NCBI RefSeq assembly: GCF_020164745.1
Contig: NZ_JAIUGV010000002.1
Coordinates: 1 to 64,000 of the forward strand
Length of the DNA: 64,000 bases
Direction: 5' to 3'
Source: Mesorhizobium sp. ES1-4
GTDB lineage: Bacteria; Pseudomonadota; Alphaproteobacteria; Rhizobiales; Rhizobiaceae
The notes beneath the pieces were generated by a model that saw nothing but the letters and a program-made list of their open reading frames with translations, made no database searches and was not told the DNA's origin. Shown here piece by piece: positions 51,531 to 61,010 of the stretch (within the stretch, counting starts at the first letter, position 1; each line of letters starts with the position of its first letter). Made by a program: the position numbers and the translations under genes.

Positions 51531-52304
51531 CTAATTTCCGGCCGGCTTCGCCGTCTGGGCAGCCTCTTCGATCAGCTCGGCGACCGCGCCGGGCTTCGAC
51601 ACGTAGATCGCATGGCTGCCGGCGACTTCCACGACGGTGGAGCCGGCGCGCTTCGACATGGCGCGTTGGGCGTCCGGCGGGATCATCTTGTCTTCGGTGG
51701 CGACCATGTACCAGCTGGGCTTCACCTTCCAGGCCGGGGCGCTGACCTTTCCCTCCAGCGCCGCCACGGCCCACGGGACCTGCGAGTCGCCCATGAATGA
51801 GGCGAGGTCCGGCCGGACATCAGCGGCAAACGACGCAGCGAACTTAGCCTTGTCCAGGAACAGGAAGCCATCGACCGGCGGCTGGATCGGCGGCACCGGA
51901 GCACCTGGCGGCGGGTTGGCGATCAGGCTTGAAACGGATTCGCCAGCGTCGGGTGCAAAGGCGGTGATGTAGACCACGCCCGCCACCTTGGGATCGGTGC
52001 CGGCCTCCGAGACGACGACGCCGCCGTAGGAATGGCCGACAAGGATGACATTGCCCGACGCGGCCGCGATCGCGCGCCTGGTCACCGCCACATCGTCGGC
52101 GAGCGATGTGGTCGGGTTCTGGACGATGGTGACGTCATAGCCATCCTTCTTCAGGATTTCATAGACGCCTTCCCAGCCTGACCCGTCGACGAAGCCGCCG
52201 TGGACAAGGACGATGGATTTCACAGGGGCAGCGAGCGCCCCGGTTGCTGACATGCCCAGGGCAAGTGCAGCAGCCGAGACGAGTGCGGTAAGAGCAGTCG
52301 ACAT
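51531..52304 (-). CDS. Secreted alpha/beta hydrolase
   Basis: 257 aa. N-terminal signal peptide (LVSAAALALGMSATGALAA). IVLVHGGFVDGSGWEGVYEI, nucleophile elbow VGHSYGGVVVSEAG and C-terminal His in VEVAGSHAIYVSKPGA fit the salicylate-esterase/hydroxynitrile-lyase-like group of small hydrolases. Substrate unknown. The start at 52304 follows TTGGAGGGAGAACTCG on the minus strand. Confidence 0.87.
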   Translation of the reverse strand: MSTALTALVSAAALALGMSATGALAAPVKSIVLVHGGFVDGSGWEGVYEILKKDGYDVTIVQNPTTSLADDVAVTRRAIAAASGNVILVGHSYGGVVVSEAGTDPKVAGVVYITAFAPDAGESVSSLIANPPPGAPVPPIQPPVDGFLFLDKAKFAASFAADVRPDLASFMGDSQVPWAVAALEGKVSAPAWKVKPSWYMVATEDKMIPPDAQRAMSKRAGSTVVEVAGSHAIYVSKPGAVAELIEEAAQTAKPAGN

Positions 52305-52482
52305 CGAGTTCTCCCTCCAAGTTGGTTCCGAGTTCACCGCGAACTCTTCACGCGCACACGGCAGGGCTGCTTCAGCGCTTGCTGATTGAACGATCCTGCA
52401 GCGCAGGATCTCGACTGATGATGCGATACCGTTGGCGTGCTTGAGTACGATGTCTTGAAGTGGTCTCTCGCGTATTGAAGCG

Positions 52483-54099
52483 ATGCCGAATAATCTCCGA
52501 ACAATTTCCAAAGCCGCGTCAGCAGGTGCAATGTCGAAGAACGCCACCGTTTTTGGCCCGTTTACGCTGGACCCCGACAAGGGGACGCTTTTGCGCCAGG
52601 GCGAGCCGGTCGCCCTGGGCCGCCGTGGCATTCTTCTCCTCCATGCATTGCTCGCACGACCAGGCGAAATTCTCACCAAAACCGAACTGATGGATGCCGG
52701 CTGGCACGGGAATGTCGTCGAGGAGAGTAATCTATCGGTGCAGGTCGCGCTGCTGCGCAAGGCACTTGGCCCCTCGCCCGATGGCGGAGAATGGATCGCG
52801 ACGGTCCCCCGGATCGGCTATCGCTTCCTTCGGCCAAGCCTCGAACAGGAGGCCAAAGTGGCCGTGCAGCAGGCGAAGCCCTCGCTTGCCGTTCTTCCGC
52901 TCACCAGCCTCAGCACCGATACCGAACAGGAGTATTTCGCGGACGGTCTCGCCGAAGAGATCATAACGATGCTGTCAAAACTCTCCGGGCTGGTCGTCAT
53001 CGCCCGCAGTTCGAGCTTTGCCTACAAGGGAAAGTCGGTCGACATACGCACCATCGCCAGTGATCTCGGCGTTCGTTTCGTCCTGGCGGGAAGCGTTCGC
53101 AGAAGCGGCAACCGTCTGCGGATCGTCGCGCAGTTGAGTGACGGAGAGACGGGCGTCCATCAGTGGGCCGAGAGCTATGATCGGGAGCTGGCCGATATGA
53201 TCGCGGTCCAGGAGGAGGTGGCGCGTCAGATCGTTGGCGAGCTCCACATCGCGCTTTCTCCGCGAGAGGTGACGCAATGGCCTCGAATGGCATCGACGGG
53301 AACCAAAGATATTGCCGCCTATGACTGCTTCCTGCGCGGGCGCGCGATGCAACGTGGCGCCACGCAGAACGGCGATGTCTTCAAGCGGACAAGTGAACTG
53401 TTTCGCCAGGCTATCAAGCAGGATCCCGGCTATCCAGCACCCTACGCCGCGCTCGCGATGGCCATGGCGCACGCCTACTACAATCGCTGGACTGACGATC
53501 CCGATTGCGCGCTCACGGAAGCCGGCAAGCTTGTCGAGGAAGCCATCGAGCGCGACCCAAACGATGCCTTTCCTCACGGCGTTGCCGCCTTGATTTCGAT
53601 GTACCGGAAGGACTTTGAGCGATGGGAATCCGAAGTCGAAATTTCGCTGGCGCTCAATCCAAACTTCGCGCCTTCGCTGTCTTTGCGCGGGACGCTCAAC
53701 ATGTACTCGGGAAAACCGCTAACGGCGATCGAGGATCTGGAACGCGCCATGCGCCTCGACCCTCTCTTCTCGCACCTGTATCTTCATCATCTGGGCGTTG
53801 CGCATCTCATCGCCGGCAAATACCAAACCGCCGCCGCCCTGTTGCGAGAGCGCATCCTGCTCGTTCCGGAGACCGACATGAGCCGCGCCTACCTTGCGGC
53901 GACGCTTGGACTTCTGGGCGATCGCCAAGGCGCGTGGCAGGTTTGGCAAGAGCTTAAGGCGATAAAGCCGGACTATTCGTTCACAAAGGGCATTGGTCAG
54001 GCGCCGTTCAGAGACCCCGCGGGTCTGGAGAGGGTCAGGTGCGGGCTGCTGGCGGCCGGCCTCGATCTTGAACCTGCCACCGATGCGGATGGTTTGTAG
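52483..54099 (+). CDS. Winged-helix/TPR transcriptional regulator (CadC/adenylate cyclase-like)
   Basis: 538 aa. An OmpR-type winged helix spans about residues 20-115 (NATVFGPFTLDPDKGTLLRQ, then ATVPRIGYRF). A TolB-N-like domain follows at about 130-260 (SLAVLPLTSLSTDTEQEYFA, DGLAEEIITMLSKL). TPR repeats fill 290-520. No membrane helix is evident. Such proteins are common, poorly studied regulators in rhizobia. ATG 52531 is an alternative start. It precedes the T6SS tssH gene, convergently. Confidence 0.85.
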   Translation: MPNNLRTISKAASAGAMSKNATVFGPFTLDPDKGTLLRQGEPVALGRRGILLLHALLARPGEILTKTELMDAGWHGNVVEESNLSVQVALLRKALGPSPDGGEWIATVPRIGYRFLRPSLEQEAKVAVQQAKPSLAVLPLTSLSTDTEQEYFADGLAEEIITMLSKLSGLVVIARSSSFAYKGKSVDIRTIASDLGVRFVLAGSVRRSGNRLRIVAQLSDGETGVHQWAESYDRELADMIAVQEEVARQIVGELHIALSPREVTQWPRMASTGTKDIAAYDCFLRGRAMQRGATQNGDVFKRTSELFRQAIKQDPGYPAPYAALAMAMAHAYYNRWTDDPDCALTEAGKLVEEAIERDPNDAFPHGVAALISMYRKDFERWESEVEISLALNPNFAPSLSLRGTLNMYSGKPLTAIEDLERAMRLDPLFSHLYLHHLGVAHLIAGKYQTAAALLRERILLVPETDMSRAYLAATLGLLGDRQGAWQVWQELKAIKPDYSFTKGIGQAPFRDPAGLERVRCGLLAAGLDLEPATDADGL

Positions 54100-54123
54100 C
54101 GAAATAACGACTTTCAATTGGGT

Positions 54124-56961
54124 CTATTCGAACGAGTAAGTAAATCCTTCCGCCGAGGCGCCTACGGTGACCTTTGTCATCTTCGCCCCTTCGAGCGAGC
54201 GGTTGAGCACGCCGCGGCTCAGCTCCGGCAGCAGCGTGTTGGTCAGGATGGCGTCAATCATGCGCCCGCCGGATTCAATCTCGGTGCAGCGCGCCTTGAC
54301 CAGATCCATGACGCCGTCGCCGATCACCAGTTCGGCATCGTTGGTCGCCCTCAGCCGGCGCGCGATCTTGCCGAACTGGTGCCGGGTGATCGCCTCGATC
54401 ATCGAATCCGAAAGCGGATAGTAGGGGATCGTCACCACGCGGCCGAGGAATGCCGCCGGAAACACCTTCAGCAGCGGCGCGCGCAGGGCCGTGTCGAGAT
54501 CGTCGAGCCCAGTCCGGACGGTGCCGTTCCTGCTACGGTCCATAATGACTTCGGAGCCGACATTGGAGGTGAGCAGGATCAGCGTGTTCTTGAAGTCGAT
54601 GCGCCGGCCCTCGCTGTCGTCCATCATCCCCTTGTCGAAGACCTGGAAAAAAATCTCGTGCACGTCCGGATGCGCCTTCTCGACCTCGTCAAGCAGGATC
54701 ACCGAGTAGGGCCTGCGCCGCACCGCTTCGGTCAGGATGCCGCCCTTGCCATAGCCGACATAACCGGGCGGCGCGCCCTTGAGTGTCGAGACCGTGTGCG
54801 CTTCCTGGAATTCGGACATGTTGATCGAGATGAGGTTCTGCTCGCCGCCATAGAGCGTCTCGGCCAGCGCCAGCGCGGTCTCGGTCTTGCCGACGCCCGA
54901 GGGACCGCAAAGCAGGAACACGCCCACCGGCTTCTCGGGCGCGCCGAGACCGGCGCGGCTGGTCTGGACGCGCCTCGCGATCATCTCCATCGCATGGTCC
55001 TGCCCGACCACGCGTTCAGACAGCGTGGCGGCGAGCTTGAGCGCCTTCTCGGTCTGGCTGGAGAGCATCCGTCCCGTCGGGATGCCGGTCCAGTCCTGCA
55101 CCACGGTGGCGACCGCGTTGCGGTCGACCGAAGGCAGGATCAGCGGCGTCTCGCCTTGCGCTTCGGCGAGTTCCGTCATCAACACGCGCAGCCGCGCGAG
55201 ATCGGCGGCAGAGGGTCCGGCCACGATCCCGGCGGAAGGTGCCTCGGCCTTTGCCGCCCTGGATTCCTTGGCTTTCGAGGCCTTGGCTTTCTGAGACTTG
55301 GTCTCGGCGGTCTTGCCTTCGGCCGGCTTGCTCTCGGTCGACTTGTTCTCAGGTGTCTTCGCCGCAACGTCCGCGCTTTCCGTGTCCCCGTTAGGTTCAT
55401 CGGCCGCCGCATCGAGCGGCACACCTTCGCCGCGCAGCCTGGCGCGCAGGTCGAGGATCTCGCTCACCAAGGTCTTTTCCCGATCCCAGCGTGTCTGCGC
55501 GGCGGCGAGCGTCGTCTCGGTCTCCGCCAGCCCGGCGTCGACCCTGGCTTGCCTGTCCGTCACCTCGATGCCTATCGCCGCCTCGCGACCTATGATGCCG
55601 CGCTCGACCTCGAGCGCCTGGCGGCGTCGCAAGATATCCTCGACCTCGGCCGGCGTTGCGTGCTGCGAAACGGCAACGCGGGCGCAGGCGGTATCGAGAA
55701 GGCTGACCGCCTTGTCCGGCAGCTGGCGCGCCGGAATGTAGCGATGCGAGAGCGCAACCGCGGCTTCGATCGCCTCGTCCAGGATCTGCACCTTGTGGTG
55801 CTGCTCCAGCACGCCGGCGACGCCGCGCAGCATCAGCACGGCGACGGCTTCCGACGGCTCGTCGATCTTGACCACCTGGAAGCGACGCGTCAGCGCCGGA
55901 TCCTTCTCGATATGCTGCTTGTATTCAGCCCAGGTCGTCGCGGCGATGGTGCGCAGTTCGCCGCGCGCCAGCGCGGGCTTCAGGAGATTGGCCGCATCGC
56001 CGGTTCCGGCAGCGCCGCCGGCGCCGATCAGCGTATGCGCCTCGTCGATGAAGAGGATGATCGGCGTCTCGGAGGACTGGACTTCGTCAATAACCGCCTT
56101 CAGCCGTTTTTCGAATTCGCCCTTGACGCTGGCGCCCGCCTGCATCAGCCCGACGTCGAGCATGCGCACGCTGACGTTCTCAAGCGTCGGCGGCACGTCG
56201 CCCTGGGCGATGCGCAAAGCAAACCCCTCGACGACCGCCGTCTTGCCGACACCCGCCTCGCCGGTCAGGATCGGGTTGTTTTGCCGGCGTCGCATCAGGA
56301 TATCGACGATCTGCCGGATTTCAGGATCTCGGCCGACAACCGGATCGATCTTGCCGTCGCGGGCGCGCTGGGTAAGGTCCGTGGCATATTTCGCCAGCGC
56401 TGAATCCCCGCCTGGGCCGCGTTTCATCGGTGTCTCGGTGGCGGGGATGGCTGCGGAAGCGCCGGTTTCGAGCGACCCTTCCGTGACATCGGCAAAGCGG
56501 CCGATGGCGCCGTCGGCATCGATCTTGTCGAACTCGCCGCTGATCTTGGACAGCAGGCCTTCCAGCACGGGCGTCTTCAGGCAGGCAAGCAGAATATGGG
56601 CGCTGCGCACCTCTTCGACGCCGAATTCCAGCGTCGCCAAATTCCAGCCTTCCTGGATGGCGTGAAAGATATGATCGGAGAATTCCTCGATGGAAGTGGC
56701 GCCATAAGGGAGCTTGTCGACGGCGCGGGTCATGTCCGCCGTTAGCCGGCTCGCGTCCAAGCCCGCGTCGGCGACAATCATCTGGACGTCCGAGCGCTCG
56801 GACAGCACGAGTTGTTCGATGAAGTGGACAAGCTCGACATAAGGATTGCCACGCAGTTTGGCTGCATCGGCGGCTGCCTTGAAGGCACGCTGACAGAGCG
56901 AATTCAGCTTGGCGACCAATTCCTTGCGCTTGAAGCTCTGCGACGACCGGCGCTGTTCCAT
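54124..56961 (-). CDS. tssH: T6SS disaggregase ATPase TssH (ClpV)
   Basis: 945 aa AAA+ protein that recycles the contracted TssB/TssC sheath. The N-domain (residues 1-160) is followed by D1 with Walker A GEAGVGKT near 233, the coiled-coil middle domain, and D2 with GPSGVGKT. Between middle domain and D2 lies an unusual Lys/Glu/Ala-rich low-complexity linker of about 60 residues (roughly 55210-55410). The start at 56961 is preferred over 57000. Divergent from tssA. Confidence 0.95.
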   Translation of the reverse strand: MEQRRSSQSFKRKELVAKLNSLCQRAFKAAADAAKLRGNPYVELVHFIEQLVLSERSDVQMIVADAGLDASRLTADMTRAVDKLPYGATSIEEFSDHIFHAIQEGWNLATLEFGVEEVRSAHILLACLKTPVLEGLLSKISGEFDKIDADGAIGRFADVTEGSLETGASAAIPATETPMKRGPGGDSALAKYATDLTQRARDGKIDPVVGRDPEIRQIVDILMRRRQNNPILTGEAGVGKTAVVEGFALRIAQGDVPPTLENVSVRMLDVGLMQAGASVKGEFEKRLKAVIDEVQSSETPIILFIDEAHTLIGAGGAAGTGDAANLLKPALARGELRTIAATTWAEYKQHIEKDPALTRRFQVVKIDEPSEAVAVLMLRGVAGVLEQHHKVQILDEAIEAAVALSHRYIPARQLPDKAVSLLDTACARVAVSQHATPAEVEDILRRRQALEVERGIIGREAAIGIEVTDRQARVDAGLAETETTLAAAQTRWDREKTLVSEILDLRARLRGEGVPLDAAADEPNGDTESADVAAKTPENKSTESKPAEGKTAETKSQKAKASKAKESRAAKAEAPSAGIVAGPSAADLARLRVLMTELAEAQGETPLILPSVDRNAVATVVQDWTGIPTGRMLSSQTEKALKLAATLSERVVGQDHAMEMIARRVQTSRAGLGAPEKPVGVFLLCGPSGVGKTETALALAETLYGGEQNLISINMSEFQEAHTVSTLKGAPPGYVGYGKGGILTEAVRRRPYSVILLDEVEKAHPDVHEIFFQVFDKGMMDDSEGRRIDFKNTLILLTSNVGSEVIMDRSRNGTVRTGLDDLDTALRAPLLKVFPAAFLGRVVTIPYYPLSDSMIEAITRHQFGKIARRLRATNDAELVIGDGVMDLVKARCTEIESGGRMIDAILTNTLLPELSRGVLNRSLEGAKMTKVTVGASAEGFTYSFE

Positions 56962-57281
56962 CGAACCTGCTCCCGAAATCTGGCGACCGCACCCTGCCAT
57001 ATAAGCGGCCTCTTGACAAAGCGTGTGACGGGATAAGGCGCTTGAACATGTCCGGGCGGCACCTCCCGGTTACAAAAGTCTTGCATACCAACAAACAGTG
57101 CCCGGGCAATGCGATGCATTTCGCCTACCGGGTCCGGCAATAGCGCATCGGTTCCGACGGAGAAAACGGTTGGGTTTACCTTCCGTTGGTTTTTGAGCAA
57201 GTGCTCAATTGTGGTAGAGTGAGACCGTGTGATAACGTTGCGTCACATGACGGTCTGGAGGCCGCCTGGCTGGGGGTAGGT
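56962..57281. promoter_or_regulatory. Divergent tssH/tssA promoter region
   Basis: 320 bp that must hold promoters for both halves of the T6SS cluster. TTTTTGAGCAAGTGCTCAATT near 57189 contains the palindrome TTGAGCA-AG-TGCTCAA, a possible operator. I see no clear sigma-54 (-24/-12) sequence. Confidence 0.5.
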
Positions 57282-58451
57282 GTGATTGATCTCGCACTCT
57301 GGCTCGATCCGATCGACGGTGAGAATCCGTCGGGGGTGGATTTGCGCAGCAATGCGGCCTTTCACGACCTTGAACGCCTGACGGAACAGCAAAAAAAGGT
57401 CGAGTATCAGGGCAACGCCAAGTCGGAAGTCGATGTCCCGATCGACTGGCCCGCCGTTCTCGCCAAGTCCGAAGAACTGCGGCCTCTCGGTCGTGACCTG
57501 CGCTTGCTGACCCTCGTCACCCGTGCCCTGGCCAACGAATATCAGCTGGCCGGGCTGGGTGAAGGACTGACCCTCATCGCCCGGACCTTCGACCAGCATT
57601 GGGAGACCATGCACCCCGCCCTGCGCTCCGCCGGCACGGCGCGCGATGCCGCCTTGCGCCGCATCAACGCGCTGACCGACCTCCAGAACGGCCAGGATGG
57701 CCTGCTCAAGGATTTGCGGAAAATGACGTTTTTCGCGCCGCGTCCAATCGGCCCGATCCTCGGTGAGGATCTGGAGAGAGGCGCCCTCGACGAGCACGTC
57801 ATGCTGCAGGAAGCGGCGTCGGGACTGAACGCTGCCGAGAAGGCGGCGCTGGTGAGTGCCCATGGCCAGTTGGTCAATCGGGTGCGAACCGCATGCAAGG
57901 CGCAGATCGACCAGGCTGGCGAGGCAATGACATCGTTCATCGCCGATGCCCGCGCGGCGATAACGGCTCTCGAGGCGGTGGAGACCGCGCTCAATGCCCG
58001 CATAGAAGGAAGCGGGGCCACCGTTCCGGAATTGAAGCGGTTCCTGCAACGTTTGCTGACGACGCTGGAGCGGAACTCGGTTGCTGGCACGTCGGCGAAT
58101 GGCGCCGCGAAACCGGCCCAGCTGCCGACGGCACAGGCAGCGCCCGCCCGAAACGGTCATGGAGCCGATGCAATGGCAAGTGTGGCAAACCACGCGGAAC
58201 CGGGCGCGGGCCTGCCCGACCGGATTTCCTCCCGCGACGACGTCGTGAAGTGCCTCGACCTAGTTGTCGCCTTCTATGACCGCACCGAGCCGTCAAGCCC
58301 CATCCCGCACCTCGCCCGCCGCGTCCGGCGCATGGTGCACATGGATTTCGTGGAACTGATGGAAGATCTCGCCCCGTCGGGGCTCAAGGAGTTCCGGCTG
58401 CTTGCCGGTGTCCCCGATCCCAAGAAGCCGGCCCAGAAGGATGAAAGGTAA
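57282..58451 (+). CDS. tssA: T6SS baseplate/cap protein TssA
   Basis: 389 aa. The ImpA N-terminal domain is seen at once: DLALWLDPIDGENPSGVDLR, then EVDVPIDWPAVLAKSEELRP and LRLLTLVTRALANEYQLAGL. The C-terminal part (DRISSRDDVVKCLDLVVAFY onwards) is the VasL/ImpA-type tail. TssA guides baseplate and sheath assembly. GTG 57282 follows GGGGGTAGGT and aligns with the family start; the frame is open to 57186. Confidence 0.92.
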   Translation: MIDLALWLDPIDGENPSGVDLRSNAAFHDLERLTEQQKKVEYQGNAKSEVDVPIDWPAVLAKSEELRPLGRDLRLLTLVTRALANEYQLAGLGEGLTLIARTFDQHWETMHPALRSAGTARDAALRRINALTDLQNGQDGLLKDLRKMTFFAPRPIGPILGEDLERGALDEHVMLQEAASGLNAAEKAALVSAHGQLVNRVRTACKAQIDQAGEAMTSFIADARAAITALEAVETALNARIEGSGATVPELKRFLQRLLTTLERNSVAGTSANGAAKPAQLPTAQAAPARNGHGADAMASVANHAEPGAGLPDRISSRDDVVKCLDLVVAFYDRTEPSSPIPHLARRVRRMVHMDFVELMEDLAPSGLKEFRLLAGVPDPKKPAQKDER

Positions 58452-58456
58452 GAAGC

Positions 58457-58993
58457 ATGCCAGCAGAGAGCAAAGCGAAGGTCATCGAAAGAAACCGCGC
58501 CCCGCGCGTGCAAATCGCCTACGACGTTGAAACCTACGGCAGCCCGACGACCATCGAGTTGCCGTTCGTCATGGCTGTGATGGCCGACCTTTCCGGCGCT
58601 TCCCAGACCAGGGAAGCGATGAAGTCGGTGCTCGACCGCTCCTTCATCGAGACCGACGCCAACCGCTTCCCCAAGTTCATGGAGGCCATGGGGCCGCGCG
58701 TGAAGGCGCGGGTGAAGAACACATTGCCGCAAGCGGAAGGCGCCGAGCGGGACGAGGAGTTGGCGCTCGACCTCACCTTCTCGAAGATGGGCGATTTCGC
58801 GCCGGACAAGATCGCCGAGCAAGTTCCGCAACTGGCCGAAATCCTCAAGATGCGGCGTCAGCTCGAGGAACTGCTGGGCTTCATGGACGGCCGCGTCGAC
58901 GCCGAAAAGCGCATCGCACAGCTCCTGAACAACGAGCCGCTGCTGAGCAGGATCGCCAGCCAGGCGATGTCCGACGACAAAGGCGAGGAATAA
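58457..58993 (+). CDS. tssB: T6SS sheath small subunit TssB
   Basis: 178 aa. RAPRVQIAYDVETYGSPTTI at the N-terminus, ELPFVMAVMADLSG and the C-terminal helical part (LPQAEGAERDEELALDLTFS, MRRQLEELLGFMDG) are typical of TssB/VipA. It forms the contractile sheath with TssC, 3 bp downstream. Confidence 0.96.
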   Translation: MPAESKAKVIERNRAPRVQIAYDVETYGSPTTIELPFVMAVMADLSGASQTREAMKSVLDRSFIETDANRFPKFMEAMGPRVKARVKNTLPQAEGAERDEELALDLTFSKMGDFAPDKIAEQVPQLAEILKMRRQLEELLGFMDGRVDAEKRIAQLLNNEPLLSRIASQAMSDDKGEE

Positions 58994-58996
58994 GCC

Positions 58997-60505
58997 ATGG
59001 CCGAACAGCAAAAGACCGCAGCCGCCACCGCCGAAGCGGAAGCCATCGATCTCGGCGAATTCAGCGGCCTCCTGGAAAAGGATTTCAAGGTCAAGAAGGA
59101 CGACAGCGAAAAGCTGCAGCAACTGGTGCGCAACCTGGCGCTCGCCGCGCAGTCGCGCTCAGAGACCACGACGATCTCGTCCAACGCGATCAAGTCGATC
59201 AAGTCACTGATATCAGGCATCGACAAGATGCTGACGACGCAGGTCAACGAAATCCTGCACGCGCCGGAAGTGCGGGAGATGGAAGGCACGTGGCGCGGCC
59301 TCTGGTATCTCATAAACAACACCGAGACGGATGCGAAACACCTCAAGATCCGGGTGATGAACATCTCCAAGGAGCAGCTGGCCGATACGCTCGAAGACTA
59401 TGAAGGCCAGATGTGGGACCAGAGCCCGATCTTCAAGAAAGTCTACACGGACGAATATTCGATGCTGGGCGGCGAGCCGATCGGCTGCATCATCGGCGCC
59501 TACGAATTCTCGAACCATCCGCGCGACGTCGGCCTGCTGCGCAACATTTCGGGCGTCTGCGCCTCGGCGCACACGCCGTTCATCGCCGCCGCCTCGCCGC
59601 GCCTGTTCCGCATGGACAGCTGGCAGGAACTGCCGAACCCGCAGGACCTGCAGATGATCGTGAACAACCCGGCCTATGCCTCGTGGCAGTCGCTGCGCGA
59701 GAGCGAGGACGCGCGCTATATCGGCCTCACCATGCCGCGTGTGCTGGCGCGGCTGCCCTACGGCTCGGAGACCGTTCCGGTGAAGGGCTTCACCTTCGAG
59801 GAGGAGGTGGGCGGCGACCACAACAAATATGTCTGGATGAACGCCGCCTTCCCGATGGGCGTGAACATCAACCGCAGCCACAAGCTTTATGGCTGGGGCA
59901 CGCAGATCCGCGGGGTCGAGAACGGCGGCACGGTGCTCAACCTGCCGGTGCATGCCTTCCCGACCGACGACGGATCGATCGCGATGAAATGCCCAACCGA
60001 GGTCGCCATCGATGACCGGCGCGAGGCGGAACTGGCCAAGCTGGGCCTGATGCCCATCCTGCACCGGAAGAATACCGACCTGGCTGCCTTCATCGGGGCG
60101 CATTCGCTGCAGGACGATGAAACCCGCGCCGGACGGCTCGTCGATCCCGACGCGCAGTCGAACGAGCGGCTAAGCGCCAATCTGCCCTACCTCTTCCCGG
60201 TTTCGCGCTTCGCGCATTACCTCAAGGCCATTGCGCGCGACAAGATCGGCTCGTTCAAGGAACGCGCCGACATGCAGATCTGGTTGACCGAATGGATCAA
60301 CCGATACGTGCTGGCCAACCCGGCCTTCGCCGACGACAAGGCGCGCGCCAAGCGCCCGCTCGCCGCGGCGGAAGTCCAGGTCGATAGCGTCGAGGGCCGG
60401 CCCGGTTACTACAACGCCCGTTTCTATCTGCGGCCGCACTATCAGCTGGAAGGCATCAACGCCTCGCTCCGGCTGGTGTCGGAATTGCCGTCGGTGAAGG
60501 GTTGA
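58997..60505 (+). CDS. tssC: T6SS sheath large subunit TssC
   Basis: 502 aa, normal length. HAPEVREMEGTWRGLWYLIN, FGAYEFSN-like IGCIIGAYEFSNHPRDVGLL and LARLPYGSETVPVKGFTFEE are diagnostic of TssC/VipB. It partners TssB in the sheath that drives the Hcp tube. Confidence 0.97.
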   Translation: MAEQQKTAAATAEAEAIDLGEFSGLLEKDFKVKKDDSEKLQQLVRNLALAAQSRSETTTISSNAIKSIKSLISGIDKMLTTQVNEILHAPEVREMEGTWRGLWYLINNTETDAKHLKIRVMNISKEQLADTLEDYEGQMWDQSPIFKKVYTDEYSMLGGEPIGCIIGAYEFSNHPRDVGLLRNISGVCASAHTPFIAAASPRLFRMDSWQELPNPQDLQMIVNNPAYASWQSLRESEDARYIGLTMPRVLARLPYGSETVPVKGFTFEEEVGGDHNKYVWMNAAFPMGVNINRSHKLYGWGTQIRGVENGGTVLNLPVHAFPTDDGSIAMKCPTEVAIDDRREAELAKLGLMPILHRKNTDLAAFIGAHSLQDDETRAGRLVDPDAQSNERLSANLPYLFPVSRFAHYLKAIARDKIGSFKERADMQIWLTEWINRYVLANPAFADDKARAKRPLAAAEVQVDSVEGRPGYYNARFYLRPHYQLEGINASLRLVSELPSVKG

Positions 60506-60554
60506 AATTGCAGCAACGTCATCCTGTCTCGTTTGAAAGCGGTGGAGAAAGACA

Positions 60555-61010
60555 ATGCCAGTGAAGATCGACGGCTTTTTGAAAGTCCCGGATATCAAGG
60601 GTCCCAGCAAGCGGGACGGCCACGAGGACGAGATCGAAATCCACGGCGTCGACTATAAGATGGTCGCGCCATACGATCCGAATTCGCTCTCGCGCCGAGG
60701 TCGCGTCTCGCTCGGCATGATCAAGTTCACCAAGCACTATGACAAGTCGTCGCCTTACCTGAAGAAAGCGCTTTTCGAGAACAAGGCGCTCGACGAGGTG
60801 GTATTTTCGGCTCGCCGCACAATAGATGGCGAGACCAGCGACTATCTCGTCGTGACGCTCACCGATGCCTCGGTCATGGAATACGACATGAGGCAGGCCG
60901 ACGACGAGGCCGACCTGATCGAGGAAGACGTCAGCTTCGCCTACAAGAAGATCAAGTTCGTCTATGACAAGGACGACGAGATCGAAATGGACGTCTATGT
61001 CGGCAAGTGA
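60555..61010 (+). CDS. hcp: T6SS inner tube protein Hcp (TssD)
   Basis: 151 aa beta-barrel protein; hexamers stack into the tube. MPVKIDGFLKVPDIKGPSKR, a long insertion-free barrel and IKFVYDKDDEIEMDVYVGK at the end fit the proteobacterial Hcp family. GGTGGAGAAAGAC precedes the ATG. Located between tssC and tssE, as in other rhizobial clusters. No effector fusion is seen. Confidence 0.95.
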   Translation: MPVKIDGFLKVPDIKGPSKRDGHEDEIEIHGVDYKMVAPYDPNSLSRRGRVSLGMIKFTKHYDKSSPYLKKALFENKALDEVVFSARRTIDGETSDYLVVTLTDASVMEYDMRQADDEADLIEEDVSFAYKKIKFVYDKDDEIEMDVYVGK

